DNA of 64,000 nucleotides from Clonostachys chloroleuca (Eukaryota > Ascomycota > Sordariomycetes > Hypocreales > Bionectriaceae), in assembly GCA_037952775.1 (NCBI GenBank), contig JBANAY010000003.1, positions 9,858,001 through 9,922,000 of the forward strand. Direction: 5' to 3'. The notes beneath the pieces were generated by a model, which made no database searches, was not told where the DNA came from, and saw only the letters and a list, made by a program, of their open reading frames with translations. The translations under genes were made by a program, and so were the position numbers. Shown here piece by piece: positions 37,074 through 49,745 of the stretch (its first letter is position 1; each line of letters starts with the position of its first letter).

Positions 37074-37100
37074 ATACTACTTAAAAGTATTTTATACTAA

Positions 37101-38744
37101 TGTTACGAACAAAGCATATGCCTACCGTATCACGTGGTATACCCTACTTTTCTCACTAATAAGAGATAGATCACTCTGGATCATCAGTAAGCCTGAATAA
37201 TCCTCAGCTAAACTTACTCTGGATTACCAGTAAGCTATTGTAAGCCCCTAGTATATATATATATTTATTTTACTAGATAGAATACTCTCTTAGATAGTTA
37301 TTAATAATATTATCTATATATCTATTGCTACTAGCTCTATAATATTTATATATTAATAGTAATTTATATTATATAGCTTAAGATAACCTAATTATACTAC
37401 TTAGAATAATACTCTAATTAGTTTAACCCTAACCTACCCTAGACCCTGTTTAGTATAAGTTAACTAACTATTATATATTAATAACTCTTATTTAGCTAAT
37501 TATCTTATCTTAATTACTATATAATAATAAAGAAGATATTATAACTACTATAGTATCTTAAGCTTAGTAATAGTATACTCCTACTGCTAATAATAATCTA
37601 TCTACTCTAACTATTAAGGATAATACTATAGATAAGGATAGTAATAATAGTAGTAAGGATAATAATAATAATTATACTAAGGAGATATAGCTCTTATAAG
37701 ACTAAGTTAACTAGCTTAATATATACTTTATAGATACTTACTAGGAGTTAGCTAATATAATAAACTTTATAGTATAGTAAGCTGCTATAAATATTAACCT
37801 CTATACTTAAGCTATAACTATAGTTCAGAGAAAAGAGCTAGAGTAACTATTTAAACTACTACTATCTGAGATATTTAATAGAACCTAAGATAAACTCTAG
37901 AGATTTATAACTTAACTCTAAGTATACTTTAACTACTTTCCTATTATACTTAATACTAGTAAAAGGAAGATTATATATACTTACTTATAACTTAAGGGAG
38001 TTATACTTAACTAGTTTAAATCTATTATAAGGGAATATCTTAGTAGATAAAGAAGCTAATAAATTATTAATATTATAATAAGTTTTAATTACTTTATAGA
38101 AGTTCTTAAGTAAACCTTTAGTATTTAAAATAAAAAGTATAAGATAGAATATAAGATTAATATACTTACTTAGAAAGGATTATATTTAACCTTTAGTACT
38201 TAATACCTCTAGCTATTAGTTAAGACTAGATAGAATAAGGAATATATTATATTTTACTATTTTAACTAACTTAAAAAGAAAGTTTAAAAAGAACTATATA
38301 AAGAAGATAGGCTAAAAAGTATTTATAAATATATAACTATAGCTATAAGAATTAATAACTAGTAATATTATTAGTAAACTTATAATAGGAAGATAACCTA
38401 TTTTACTAATACTGGAAAACTATAATAGTAGTATATTATAGCCTCTGGGATATATATAGGACCTATAGAGCTAGAAGCTATAGAGAAATATAAATACTAT
38501 AACTATAATAAGGTTAGATATATTTTACCCTAATATCTAGAACCTAAGAAAAATAAGAAGAAAGATTAGAGACCTGCTAAGGATAGTAAGAAGTAATTAG
38601 GAGTAATTAGGAAAACTAATACTAAAGTTTTAGGAATAATATATAAGATTAACTAAGGAGAAACTCCTATAACTATTATAATCCCTAAGTATCCTCTAAA
38701 AGATATATCTATTTTTTAAGAAGTACTAGAACCTGAGGAATATA
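37101..38744 (+). mobile_element. Chromodomain gypsy G1, 5' part (LTR and gag)
   Basis: LTR 37101-37475, beginning TGTTACGAACAAAGC, followed by a RIPped gag region resembling G2. It is interrupted at 38744 by the complete element G2 and resumes at 46178. Orientation plus. Confidence 0.75.
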
Positions 38745-39139
38745 TATATTACGAATTTAACTAATATGTACTATCATATATAGACCCCACTTTTTCTCTC
38801 TAATTATACCTGGATCATCCGGATCTCATAATAATCCTTATGATCCTCAACTCAGGATCATTGCCAAGCCTCAATAATCCCCTAGTATATATATATATTT
38901 ATTTCACCAGATAGAACACCCTTTCAGACAGTTATTAATAATATCATCTATATATCTATTATTACTAGCTCTATAATACTTATATATTAACAGTAACTCG
39001 TATTGCACAGCCTAAGATAACCTGATCGTACCACTCAGAATAACACTCTGATTAGTTCAACCCCGACCTACCCTAGACCCTCCGTCCAGTATAAGTCATC
39101 CAACCGTTATATATTAATAACTCTTATTCAGCTGATTAC

Positions 39140-42100
39140 CTTATCTCAATCGCTGTGTAATAACGAAGAAGATATTATAGCTGCTGTAGTACCCCAAGCT
39201 CAGCAATAGTATACTCCTGCTGCTAATAACAACCTACCTGCTCCAACTGTCAAGGATAATACTATAGACGAGGACAGTAATAACAGCAGCGATAATAACA
39301 ACTATACTGAAGATATACAGCTCTTATGAGACCAAGTTAACCAGCTCAATATACACCTTGCGGACACTCGCTAAGAGTTAGCTAATACAACAGCCCTTAT
39401 AGTACAATAAGCCGCTATATATACTAACCTCCAGGCTCAAGCTGTAACTGCTGTTCAGGGAAGAGAGCCAGGATAACTGCTTAAGCTATTACTACCTGAG
39501 ATATTTAATAGAATATAAGACTAACTCCAAGGATTTATAACTCAACTTTAAGTATACTTTAATTACTTTCCTATTATCCTCAGAACAGAAGAAAGGAAGG
39601 TTATATACACCTACTTATAACTTAAGGGAGGTATACTTAATTAGTTCGAACCTATTATAAGGAGATACCTCAGCAGGCAAGGAGACCAACGAACTATTAA
39701 TATTATAATAAGTTTTAACTACTTTGTAGAAGTCCTTTAATAAACCTTTGGAATTCAAGATAAGAAATATAAGGCGGAATATAATATTAACCTACTCTCT
39801 TAGAAAGAATTATATATAACTTTCAGCACTAGGTACCTCTAGCTCTTAGCTAAGACTAGATAGGACGAGGAACAGGCTATATCTTATTACTTTAACAGGT
39901 TAAAGGAAGAAGTGCAAAAGGAACTCTATAAGGAAGACCGGCTAGTAAGTATTTATGAATATATAACTATAGCTATAAGAATTAATAACTAATAGTACTA
40001 GTAGTGAACTTGTAGTAAGAGAATAAATTACTCTGCTAATACTGGGAAACTATGATAATAGTATACTGTAGTCTCTGGGATATATATAGGTCCTATAGAG
40101 CTAGGAGCTATAGAGAAATATAAATACTACAACTATAATAAGGTTAGATATATTTCACCCTAATATCTAGAACCTAAGAAAGATAAAAAGAAAAATTAGA
40201 AACCTGCTAAGGATAGCAAGAAGTAATTAGGAGTAGTTAGGAAAGCTGATACTAAAGTTTTAGGAATAATATATAAAATCAATTAGGAAGAAACCCCTAT
40301 AACTATTATAATTCCTAAGTATCCTCTAAAAGATATATCTATTTTCTAAGAAGTACTAGAACCTGAGGAATATATAAAACTCAGTATAGCTAGGAAATAA
40401 TAAGAAGAAATCTAGTAGATCTTCTAAGAGCTTAAGGGGAAGTTTGAACAAGGGGAATTAGTTCTAGGATTTAGACTACCTACTAAATATAAATATATAT
40501 TCTGCTATACTAATAGAGTTATTCTATAAAACTCTACTAAGAAAGAATAATATTAGCAGATAAGGATAGAAATTAAAGCTAAATACAGCGAACTCTATAT
40601 ATATTATTAAGAGAGGATATAGGAATAATATCCAGATATATCGGAAGAACTAGTTATTTTTAGAAATAATACTATCAGTACTATACAGCTCGGTAATAGT
40701 ATATATAAGATACTGATCTGTATAAAGATAATATAGATATATAACTACCCTCTAGAATTATAGATAACCTACTATAATAATTAATACTAAGTATATTAAA
40801 TAGAGAAGGCTAAGAATGATTTCTTTCTATACCCTAATAGAAGAATACCTAATAAATATACTGCAGAATAAATATAATAATTTATATACTAATAATAGGG
40901 TATAAAATAATATACTATCTTTAAGGAGGACTTAGAAGAATATCCTGAAGAATATACCTATAGCGAACTACTAGTAGAATTATATACTAAACTAAGGTAT
41001 AAGGTTTATAAGAAGGTTAAAATCGAATTATAGTATAAAAACAAGGACCTCGAAGATTAAGTAATAGCTGAATATAATAGTCAAATTGAATAATACTATA
41101 ACTGGAAGTACAGGAACTACCTGGAAGCTAAAACAATAGTACTAGAACTAGCTAAATATAGCAATAACGATATAAACCCTGCTAAGATATATCTACAGCA
41201 GTATTAGCAGTAGGAAGAAGAAATAAGATAATACTGCGAATAAGGTATACTATCCCTAACGGATAGTGAAGAAAGTAGTAATATAGAGGAGTAAGAAATT
41301 ACCTCTACTAATAAAAAAGAATAGGATAAAGCCTACTCTGATAATAGGATACCTATAATAATTAGCGAATTAAACAACTGGAGGAGGAAATATGAATAAT
41401 TTATCCCTAGTTCTGCAGATAAACTAAGAACCCTTATAGATATCCTAAAATAGGTACCTAAGAATAAAGAAGAGTAAGAATAGCTTGAATAATAAGTTAA
41501 CCAGGTAAAAAATAATATAAACTATTTATAATGGGGCTATAGTACGGTAAAATAATATTAAATCAGAAGACCCTAGGAGCTATAGAGGGAGGAAGCTTAA
41601 TTAATATTATTATAGATATTAAGATCGAGGGATACCAGCTTATAGTATAGATAGACTATAGAGTATTATATAACTATATCTTACTAGTAGTAATTAACTA
41701 ACTCCGCTTACTATAAAGAATAAAGAAGAAGTCCTATAATATTATAACCCCGGATAGAATATTATTCAAGTATAATAACAGAATTATTAACTCTAAGACT
41801 GATTACCTTATAACTAAGATCCAAGGGAAAAAATTTAATATTATATATAACCTAGTACTATTAAATTCCTATAATATTATATTAGGATTACTATAGCTAT
41901 AAGATACAAACCTACTAATAGACTGGTTTACCAGCTGTATAGAGTAGAGGGATACTCTTATAAACCTATATCAGGATTAATAAAAATTGAAATTTTATTA
42001 GATATTAGAAGAATATAATAATTCCTTAATAACTGAAAGTACTACTATAAAAAACTAAAAAAATAACTTGTAATAATAAGTAGATACAGTGGTTACAGCC

Positions 42101-45100
42101 TTAATAGTACTATAACCTGGTATACTAAAGAATCTATCCTGCTAAAAGTTATAATAAATAAAATAAATCTTAGGCTAGATATAAAAATTAGAATAACCCC
42201 CAGAAATAGATTTTATTGATTAGATATATATAATAAATTAATAAAAATATAACTATAATATTAAGTTTAATCTATAGTATAAATAAGTAAGAAAAGAATA
42301 ACTATAAAAAGATAAAGAGGAATACTTTAAAAAAGGAAGACTGGACTATATCCCGAAGGAATACTAGAAATACAATAAGCTATTTAAGGAAACCCTAGAA
42401 ACCGGGTTACTATAATACAGCTAATAGGATTATAAAATCTCTATTATTAACAGAGGAGAACTAGCCTTTTATAAACTCTATAACCTTATAGAACCTTAGT
42501 TATAAATACTCTATAAATATATTAATAATATATTAGTAAAAGGCTATATATAGTTATTAACTTTATCCGCAGGATACCCTGTAATATTTATACTTAAGAA
42601 GAATAGTAAACTCTGTTTAGTTATTAACTATCACCAGCTAAATAAGATAATATATAAAGATAGAATACCCTTACTACTAATTACAGAACTCAGAGACCGG
42701 TTATAGGGTAAATAGTAGTTTACTGTATTAGATCTGAAGGGAGCTTATAACTTAATATAAATTAAAGAAGGAGATAAATAGAAAATAGTATTTAGGATGA
42801 AGTTCAGCTTATATAAATACCTTATTATACCCTTCGGACTAATAAATATACCTGTAATATTCTAATAAATAATTAATTAAGTACTCCGGGAGTATTTTAA
42901 TATCTTTATAATAGTATATCTTAATAATATTTTAATATTCTTAAATAATCTAGATATATACAAGGAATATATATATAAGGTCCTAAAGAAACTAGAAGAT
43001 ATAAATCTCCTAATAGAACCTGAGAAAAGTTAGTTTTATATTAAGGAAGTTAACTTCCTAGGATATACTATTCAGCCTAATAAAATACAAATAGAGAAGA
43101 GTAAGATTACTATAGTTTCCGAATAGGAGGAACTAATAAATATTAAGGAAGTATAAGCCTTCCTCGGATTTACTAATTACTACTAATAATTTATTAAAGA
43201 CTATAGAAAGATTACTATACTACTATATAATCTAATAAAGAAAGAAAAAGAATTTTAATAGAATTTAAAATACTAAGATATATTCAATAATATTAAGAAT
43301 TATATAACCTATAAACCTGTACTATAGATATTCAACCTAAATAAAGAAGTAGAACTTAAAACTAATACTTCAGATTTTATAATTAATATATAAATTAGCT
43401 AAAAGAATAATAAAAGGAGACTATACCCTGTAGTATTCTACTTAAAGAAACTATATAGTACAGAACTTAACTACCCTATCTATAATAAGGAATTTATAGC
43501 TATTATATATATATTCAAAGAATTTAAATACTACTGTCTGGGAATATAATATAAGGTTAAGGTATATATAGATTATAAGAACATTCAGTATTTTACTATA
43601 ACTTAATAACTCAATAGATAATAAATATACTATACTGAATACTTATTTAAATTCAACTACGAAATTATATATTAAAAAGGATTGGAAAACAGACAAGCTA
43701 ATACTCTTAGCTGGAAACCCGAATATAAATAAATAATCCCGAAAACTAATAGATAACTGTTTTTAATAAATAATAAGGGATATCTAGTATAATAAACTCT
43801 AGGCACTATATTAAAAGAAACAGTATATACTAGAATCCAGATAGATACTATACTAGATATAAAAATACTATAATAAGATATAAGGATAGTACTTATTAAG
43901 GAAATTTATAAGTACCCGCTCTTAGGATATTAAGAAGTTAAGAAAATATTCGATAGAATAAGATAATATTATAATTACCCTAGTCTATAAAAAGATATAT
44001 AAACTGTAGTTTCGGAATATAATACTTATATACAGATTAAATCTATAAGATATAAACTATATAGAGAACTCAAACTAGTTTTAGTACTAGAATAACTATA
44101 GCAATTAATATCCTTTAACTATATTATTAAGCTACTATTATTAATAGAACCTATAATAGAAGTATAGTATAATAGTATCTTAGTTATTATTAATAGACTT
44201 ATAAAGTATAGATATTTTATCCTATATAAGGAAGTAAGCTCTACAGAAGACCTTATATATTAATTCCTATAATATATAGTTAGTTACTATAAACTACCTG
44301 AGGAGATAATCTTAGACAGAGGAACAACTTTTGCCTCTAAATTTTAGTAATTCCTTATAATATAAATAGGTACTAAGTATAAGCTTTTAATAGCTTACTA
44401 CCCCCAGAGTAATAGATAAATAGAATAATTAAACTAAATATTAGAATAATACTTATAAGTATATATTAATTACAAATAAAATAATTAGGTATAATTATTA
44501 CCTATAGTATAAATTATATATAATAGTTTAATATAAGAATCTACCCAGCTTATACCTATATATATAAACTATAGCTATAAACCAGAATTCCAGAACTAAT
44601 AAATACTTAATAGACCAGATATACCTGCTGCTATACTTACGAAAGAAATATTATATTTATTATATATAGAAATAAAAACAGAATTAGAATTTATCTAAGA
44701 AAGAATAAAAAAATACTATAATAAAACAAGATTAAAGGGACTAATCTTAGAGGAGGGAGATAAAGTCTACCTACTTTATAAAAATATTATAATAATATAA
44801 CTAAGTAGTAAATTAGACTATAAAAAACTTAGACTATTTAAAATTAAGAATAAAAAATCAGATACTAACTATAAACTATTACTACTGGATATAATATATA
44901 TCTACCCAGTTTTTTATATCTTATTACTCGAAAAAGCACTAGAAAATACTCTAGATTAAGACTATCTGATTAAGGTCTATAAAGAAGAATATAAACCAGA
45001 AAAAATACTAAAGAAAGAAGTTAGAAATAGATAAATATTCTACTTTATTAAATAGAAAGGGTATACTAATAATAATAATATCTGGGAACCTGCTAGGTAC

Positions 45101-45130
45101 TTAAAGAACTACCAGGGGCTTATTTAATAG
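39140..45130 (+). pseudogene. G2 gag-pol with terminal chromodomain (RIPped)
   Basis: Ty3/gypsy polyprotein riddled with TAA/TAG and Cys-to-Tyr style changes. In order: a CCHC zinc knuckle near 40115-40165 whose Cys and His codons are mostly mutated; aspartic protease region near 41620-41720; reverse transcriptase near 42540-43110 with LDLKGAYNLI and the active site reading VYLNNIL instead of YLDD; RNase H near 43370-43700 (YPVVFYLKKLYSTELNYPIY); integrase near 43880-44700 with ILDRGTTFASKF; and a chromodomain near 45050-45130 (NIWEPARYLKNYQGLI). The chromodomain places it among chromoviruses, whose integrase is targeted to marked chromatin. Confidence 0.8.
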
Positions 45131-45164
45131 TATTACCAGGCCCAGAAATACCTATCCTAACGAA

Positions 45165-45780
45165 CTAAGAAGGAGAAAGCTCTATACCCTCTTGAAGAAA
45201 TACTGGATTAATTTCAATCTCTGAGAAAACAGGCTCGGATAAAGGAGTAGCCTCTGAGGAAGAAGCTGCCTTACGAGCTGCCTCTTCCGCCTCCTTCTTC
45301 TTAATATACTTAAGTTCTTTAATACTATTAATACTACGAGATACCGCTCGTATTATTTTATTAAGCTATAATTTCTTTTGTTAATAAAGATATTAAATTT
45401 TTATATCTATAAGCTGATGCTACTCCTCTACTGCCTTAAGCTTAGACTCAAGTTTTCTATACTGATCGGCAATCTAATATAGCTAGCTAGGAGTTAGACC
45501 CTAAGTATTATAACAGGCTTGATTATTTTTAATATAATAGAAACACCTTAATAAAGAACCTTCAGATCTAAAACACTTATAGCTATATGCTTCGCAGTAG
45601 CTATACTCTATCTTTATTATGAAAGGATTAAGTAAGATAGTATTAATCAGAGAATTATACTGAACAGTCTTCTTATAAAGAGATTTCTATATACAGTCAG
45701 ATATTATTCCAGGAAGTATGAAGGAATAATAGAAGGAAGTTAGTATACCTACTAACTAGGCTGCTAAATCTGGTCTTGAG
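45165..45780 (-). pseudogene. Antisense ORF in the 3' region of G2, Cys-motif and coiled-coil protein
   Basis: Between the chromodomain and the 3' LTR the minus strand holds a protein-like frame of about 205 codons opposite to pol. Seen from its start: LVGILTSFYYS, VQYNSLINTILLNPF, then a Cys-pattern segment (YCEAYSYKCF followed by LLRC and ACYNT) that, allowing for Tyr from mutated Cys, resembles a binuclear zinc cluster, then a helical ADQYRKLESKLKAVEE and a Lys/Glu/Ala-rich coiled-coil (EAEEAARKAASSSE), stop TAG at 45165-45167. About ten internal TAA/TAG codons occur, all of the kind expected from Gln or Trp codons. The distal third is unbroken. I do not know a named function; as a category, antisense accessory genes exist in LTR elements. 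Confidence 0.65.
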
Positions 45781-46177
45781 GATATAACTAATGGGGAGGG
45801 TATATTATATTATGAATTTAACTAATATATACTGTTATATATAGACCTTACTTTTTCTCTCTAATTATACCTAGATTATCCGGATCTTATAATAATCCTT
45901 ATAATCCTTGACTCAGGATTATTACTAAGCCTTAATAATCCCCTAGTATATATATATATTTATTTCACTAGATAGAATACCCTTTCAGACAGTTATTAAT
46001 AATATTATCTATATATCTATTGTTACTAGCTCTATAATACTCGTATATTAATAGTAACTCATATTATACAGCCTAAGACAACCTGATCACGCTACTCAGA
46101 ATAATACTCTGATTAGTTCAACCCCGACCTACCCTAGACCCTCTGTCCAGTATAAGTCATCCAACTATCACAATATA

Positions 46178-46759
46178 AAACTCAGTATAGCTAGGAAATA
46201 ATAAGAAGAAATCTAATAGATCTTCTAAAAGCTTAAGGAAAAGCTTAAATAAGGGGAACTAGTCCTAGGGTTTAGACTACCTACTAAATATAAATATATA
46301 TTCTACTATACTAATAGAGTTATTCTATAAAACTCTATTAAGAAAGAATAATATTAGTAGATAAGGATAGAAATTAAAGCTGAATATAGTAAACTCTATA
46401 TATATTATTAAAAGAGGATATAGGAATAATATCTAGATATATTAGAAGAACTAGTTATTTTTAGAAATAATACTATTAGTACTATATAGCTCGGTAATAG
46501 TATATATAAGATACTGATCTGTATAGAGATAATATAGATATATAATTACCCTCTGGAATTATAGATAACCTACTATAATAATTAATACTAAGTATATTAA
46601 ATAGAGAAGGCTAAGAATAATTTCTTTCTATACCCTAATAGAAGAATACCTAATAAATATACTGCAGAATAAATATAATAGTTTATATACTAATAATATA
46701 GTATAAAATAATATACTATCTTTAAAGAAGATCTTAAAGAATACCCTGAGGAATATACC
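46178..46759 (+). mobile_element. Chromodomain gypsy G1, continuation after G2
   Basis: Resumes with AAACTCAGTATAGC at the base where the 5' part broke off; it matches G2 gag-pol from about 40376 to 40940. It is cut by the LTR of G3. Confidence 0.75.
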
Positions 46760-48618
46760 TATTATAAATAAAGTATATACCTACTGTATTATATAGTATA
46801 CCCTATCTTTCTTACTAATAAGAGATAGATTACTCTGGATTATTAGTAAGCCTGAATAATCCTCTGCTAACTTACCCTGGATTACTAGTAAGCTATTATA
46901 AGCCCCTAGTATATATATATATTTATTTTACTAGATAGAATACTTTTCCAGATAGTTATTAATAATATTATTTATATATCTATTATTACTAGCTCTATAA
47001 TACTTATATATTAATAGTAACTTATATTATATAGCCTAAGATAACCTAATTATACTACTTAGAATAATACTCTAATTAGTTTAACCCTAACCTACCCTAG
47101 ACCCTATTTAGTATAAGTTAACTGACTGTTATATATTAATAACTCTTATTTAGCTAATTACTTTATCTTAATTACTATATAATAATAAAGAAAATATTAT
47201 AGCTACTATAGTACCCTAAGCCTAGTAATAGTATACTCCTACTACTAATAATAACCTACCTGCTCTAACTATTAAGGATAATACTATAGATAAGGATAGT
47301 AATAATAATAGTAAGGATAATAATAACTATACTAAGGAAATATAGCTCCTATAAGACTAAGTTAACTAGCTTAATATATACTTTATAGATATATACTAGG
47401 AATTAGCTAATATAATAGCCCTTATAGTATAGTAAGCTACTATAAATACTAATATTTATACTTAAGCTGTAACTACTATTTAGGGGAGAGAGCTAGAATA
47501 ACTGCTTAAGCTACTACTATCTAAGATATTTAATAGAACCTAGGATAAACTCTAGGGATTTATAACTTAACTCTAAGTATACTTTAACTACTTTCCTATT
47601 ATACTTAATACTAGTAAAAGGAAGGTTATATATATCTATTTATAATTTAAAGGAGTTATACTTAATTAGTTTAAACTTATTATAAGGGAATACCTTAGTA
47701 AATAAGGAAGTTAATAAACTATTAATATTATAATAAGTTTTAATTACTTTATAGAAGTTCTTAAATAAACCTTTAGTATTTAAGATAAGAAGTATAAGGT
47801 AGAATATAAAATTAATATATTTATCTAGAAAGAATTATATTTAATCTTCAGTACTTAATATCTCTAGCTATTAGCTAAGACTGGATAGGATAAGGAATAT
47901 ACTATATCTTACTACTTTAACTAACTTAAGAAGGAAGTTTAAGAAGAATTATATAAAGAAGATAGGCTAAAAAGTATTTATAAATATATAACTATAGCTA
48001 TAAGAATTAATAACTAGTAATATTATTAGTAAACTTATAATAGGAAAATAATCTATTTTACTAATACTAGAAAACTATAATAGTAATATACTATAGCCTC
48101 TGGGATATATATAGAACCTATAGAGCTAGGAGCTATAGAGAAATATAAATACTATAACTATAATAAGGTTAGATATATTTTACCTTAATATTCAGAACCT
48201 AAGAAAGATAAGAAGAAAGATTAGAAACCTACTAAGGATAGTAAGAAATAATTAGGAGTAATTAGGAAAACTAATACTAAAGTTTTAGAAATAATATATA
48301 AAATTAAGGAAACTCCTATAACTATTATAATTCCTAAGTATCCTCTAAGAGATATATCTATTTATTAAGAAGTACTAGAACCTGAGGAATATATAAAACT
48401 CAGTATAGTTAGGAAATAATAAAAAGAAATCTAGTAGATTTTCTAAGAGCTTAAGGAAAAACTTAAATAAGGGGAACTAGTTCTAGGATTTAGACTATCT
48501 ATTAAATATAAATATATATTCTACTATACTAATAGAGTTATTCTATAAAACTCTACTAAAAAAGAATAATATTAGTAGATAAGGATAGAAATTAAAGCTG
48601 AATATAGTAAACTCTATA
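46760..48618 (+). mobile_element. Chromodomain gypsy G3, 5' part (LTR and gag)
   Basis: LTR 46760-47133 (TATTATAAATAAAG, a RIPped version of the G1 LTR start), then gag very like G1 and G2 up to 48618, where similarity ends five bases before the Copia LTR. The rest of G3 is not found on the other side of Copia. Confidence 0.7.
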
Positions 48619-48623
48619 ATACT

Positions 48624-49487
48624 TGTTGAAATTACAGTGGCCTACAAGGTGTATTAGGCCTTGAGACCGCTATAACTAGCAGCAGTGGAAATTTTAGCTT
48701 CTAACTTATAGCGAACACTCCTCTATAACTTAGTCAAACTTCATACTAGAAAGTCGGTTTATAGTGCATTTTATAGCGCAAAAGGATCTTATTTTGGTGA
48801 GAGGAACCGGAAAAATATACCAATTTCTCTCATAGGTCTACCGACTAAAAACTACTCTAAAACCCGCTACAGCAGCTTCCCGGGCCACTTTTGATTTTCC
48901 GCAAAATTCATTACTATAGGAAATCTAAAAAATCGACTCACAACTACCAAACCATAAGATAGATATATATAACCTTTTTAAGACCCACTTTTATCTGAAA
49001 GAGCTAGTTAAGCTGATCAGTTAAGTATAGATATTAGATATCTTATCTTTAAAGCTGAAAGAGATATCTAAGATCTAAGGTCTAGTCTAGGGTAGGTTGG
49101 TTATAGGGTAGCTTGGGTATAGGTTAGGCTACTAGAAGTTACTCAGATTTTTTCCTGAATTTTCTAGACCCTTATTTAGGCTAATATAGCCTAATAACCT
49201 ATAAATAACGCTGCTGACGCTCCTAGCCCTAAAGAGGAACTGGAGCCTGCTAAGCCGTAGCGGTCATAGCGGCCTGTAGCCACTGACCCACAGTGGCTGC
49301 AACCGCTATTGGCTCGTGATCGTAGTCGCTATCGGATAGCGGTCTCAATCGCTATTGGCTAGCTGTTACAGGGGATAGCAATCGCTAACAGTTAGTGGTT
49401 GCGACCGCTAGAGGTTAGTGGTTGTAACCGCTAACTTATAGCGATACGGTCACTAACTTATAGTGGCTATAGTCTCTCAATTCAACA
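48624..49487 (-). repeat. Copia 3' LTR
   Basis: 864 bp, the downstream LTR in the element's own orientation. It carries palindromic TAGCGGT..ACCGCTA modules in the portion corresponding to the start of the LTR (49,240-49,470). Confidence 0.9.
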
Positions 49488-49503
49488 CTCCCTCTAAAAA
49501 GGG
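49488..49503 (-). other. Copia polypurine tract
   Basis: On the minus strand, CCCTTTTTAGAGGGAG directly precedes the TGTTGA of the 3' LTR: the expected site for plus-strand priming. Confidence 0.7.
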
Positions 49504-49745
49504 ATATATAGTGCTTATTTATAGAGATAAAAATCCGAAAAAATATACACTAAATAGCGCATTTTTCAAGGATTATAGCGCACTAAAAGAGTATAGGGTA
49601 AACCTATTATTTGCTATTTTATAAAGGAGTGTTCAGAAGAAAACTCCTAAGAGGCTAGGAAAGCAGTAACTGCAATAAAACCTAACCAATAGAGACTAAT
49701 AGTCTCTATTTAACCCCTATAAAGGTTATTAAGAGAGGGAAGCTT

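Larger units (their letters stand above)
38745..46172 (+). mobile_element. Chromodomain gypsy G2, complete copy (7.4 kb)
   Basis: Two 367-bp LTRs (38745-39111 and 45806-46172) and target duplication ATATA (38740-38744 and 46173-46177), inserted in the gag-pol of G1. The 3' LTR is preceded by the polypurine tract ATGGGGAGGG (45791-45800). The 5' LTR keeps more C and G than the 3' LTR, which shows more RIP-type transitions. Confidence 0.85.
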
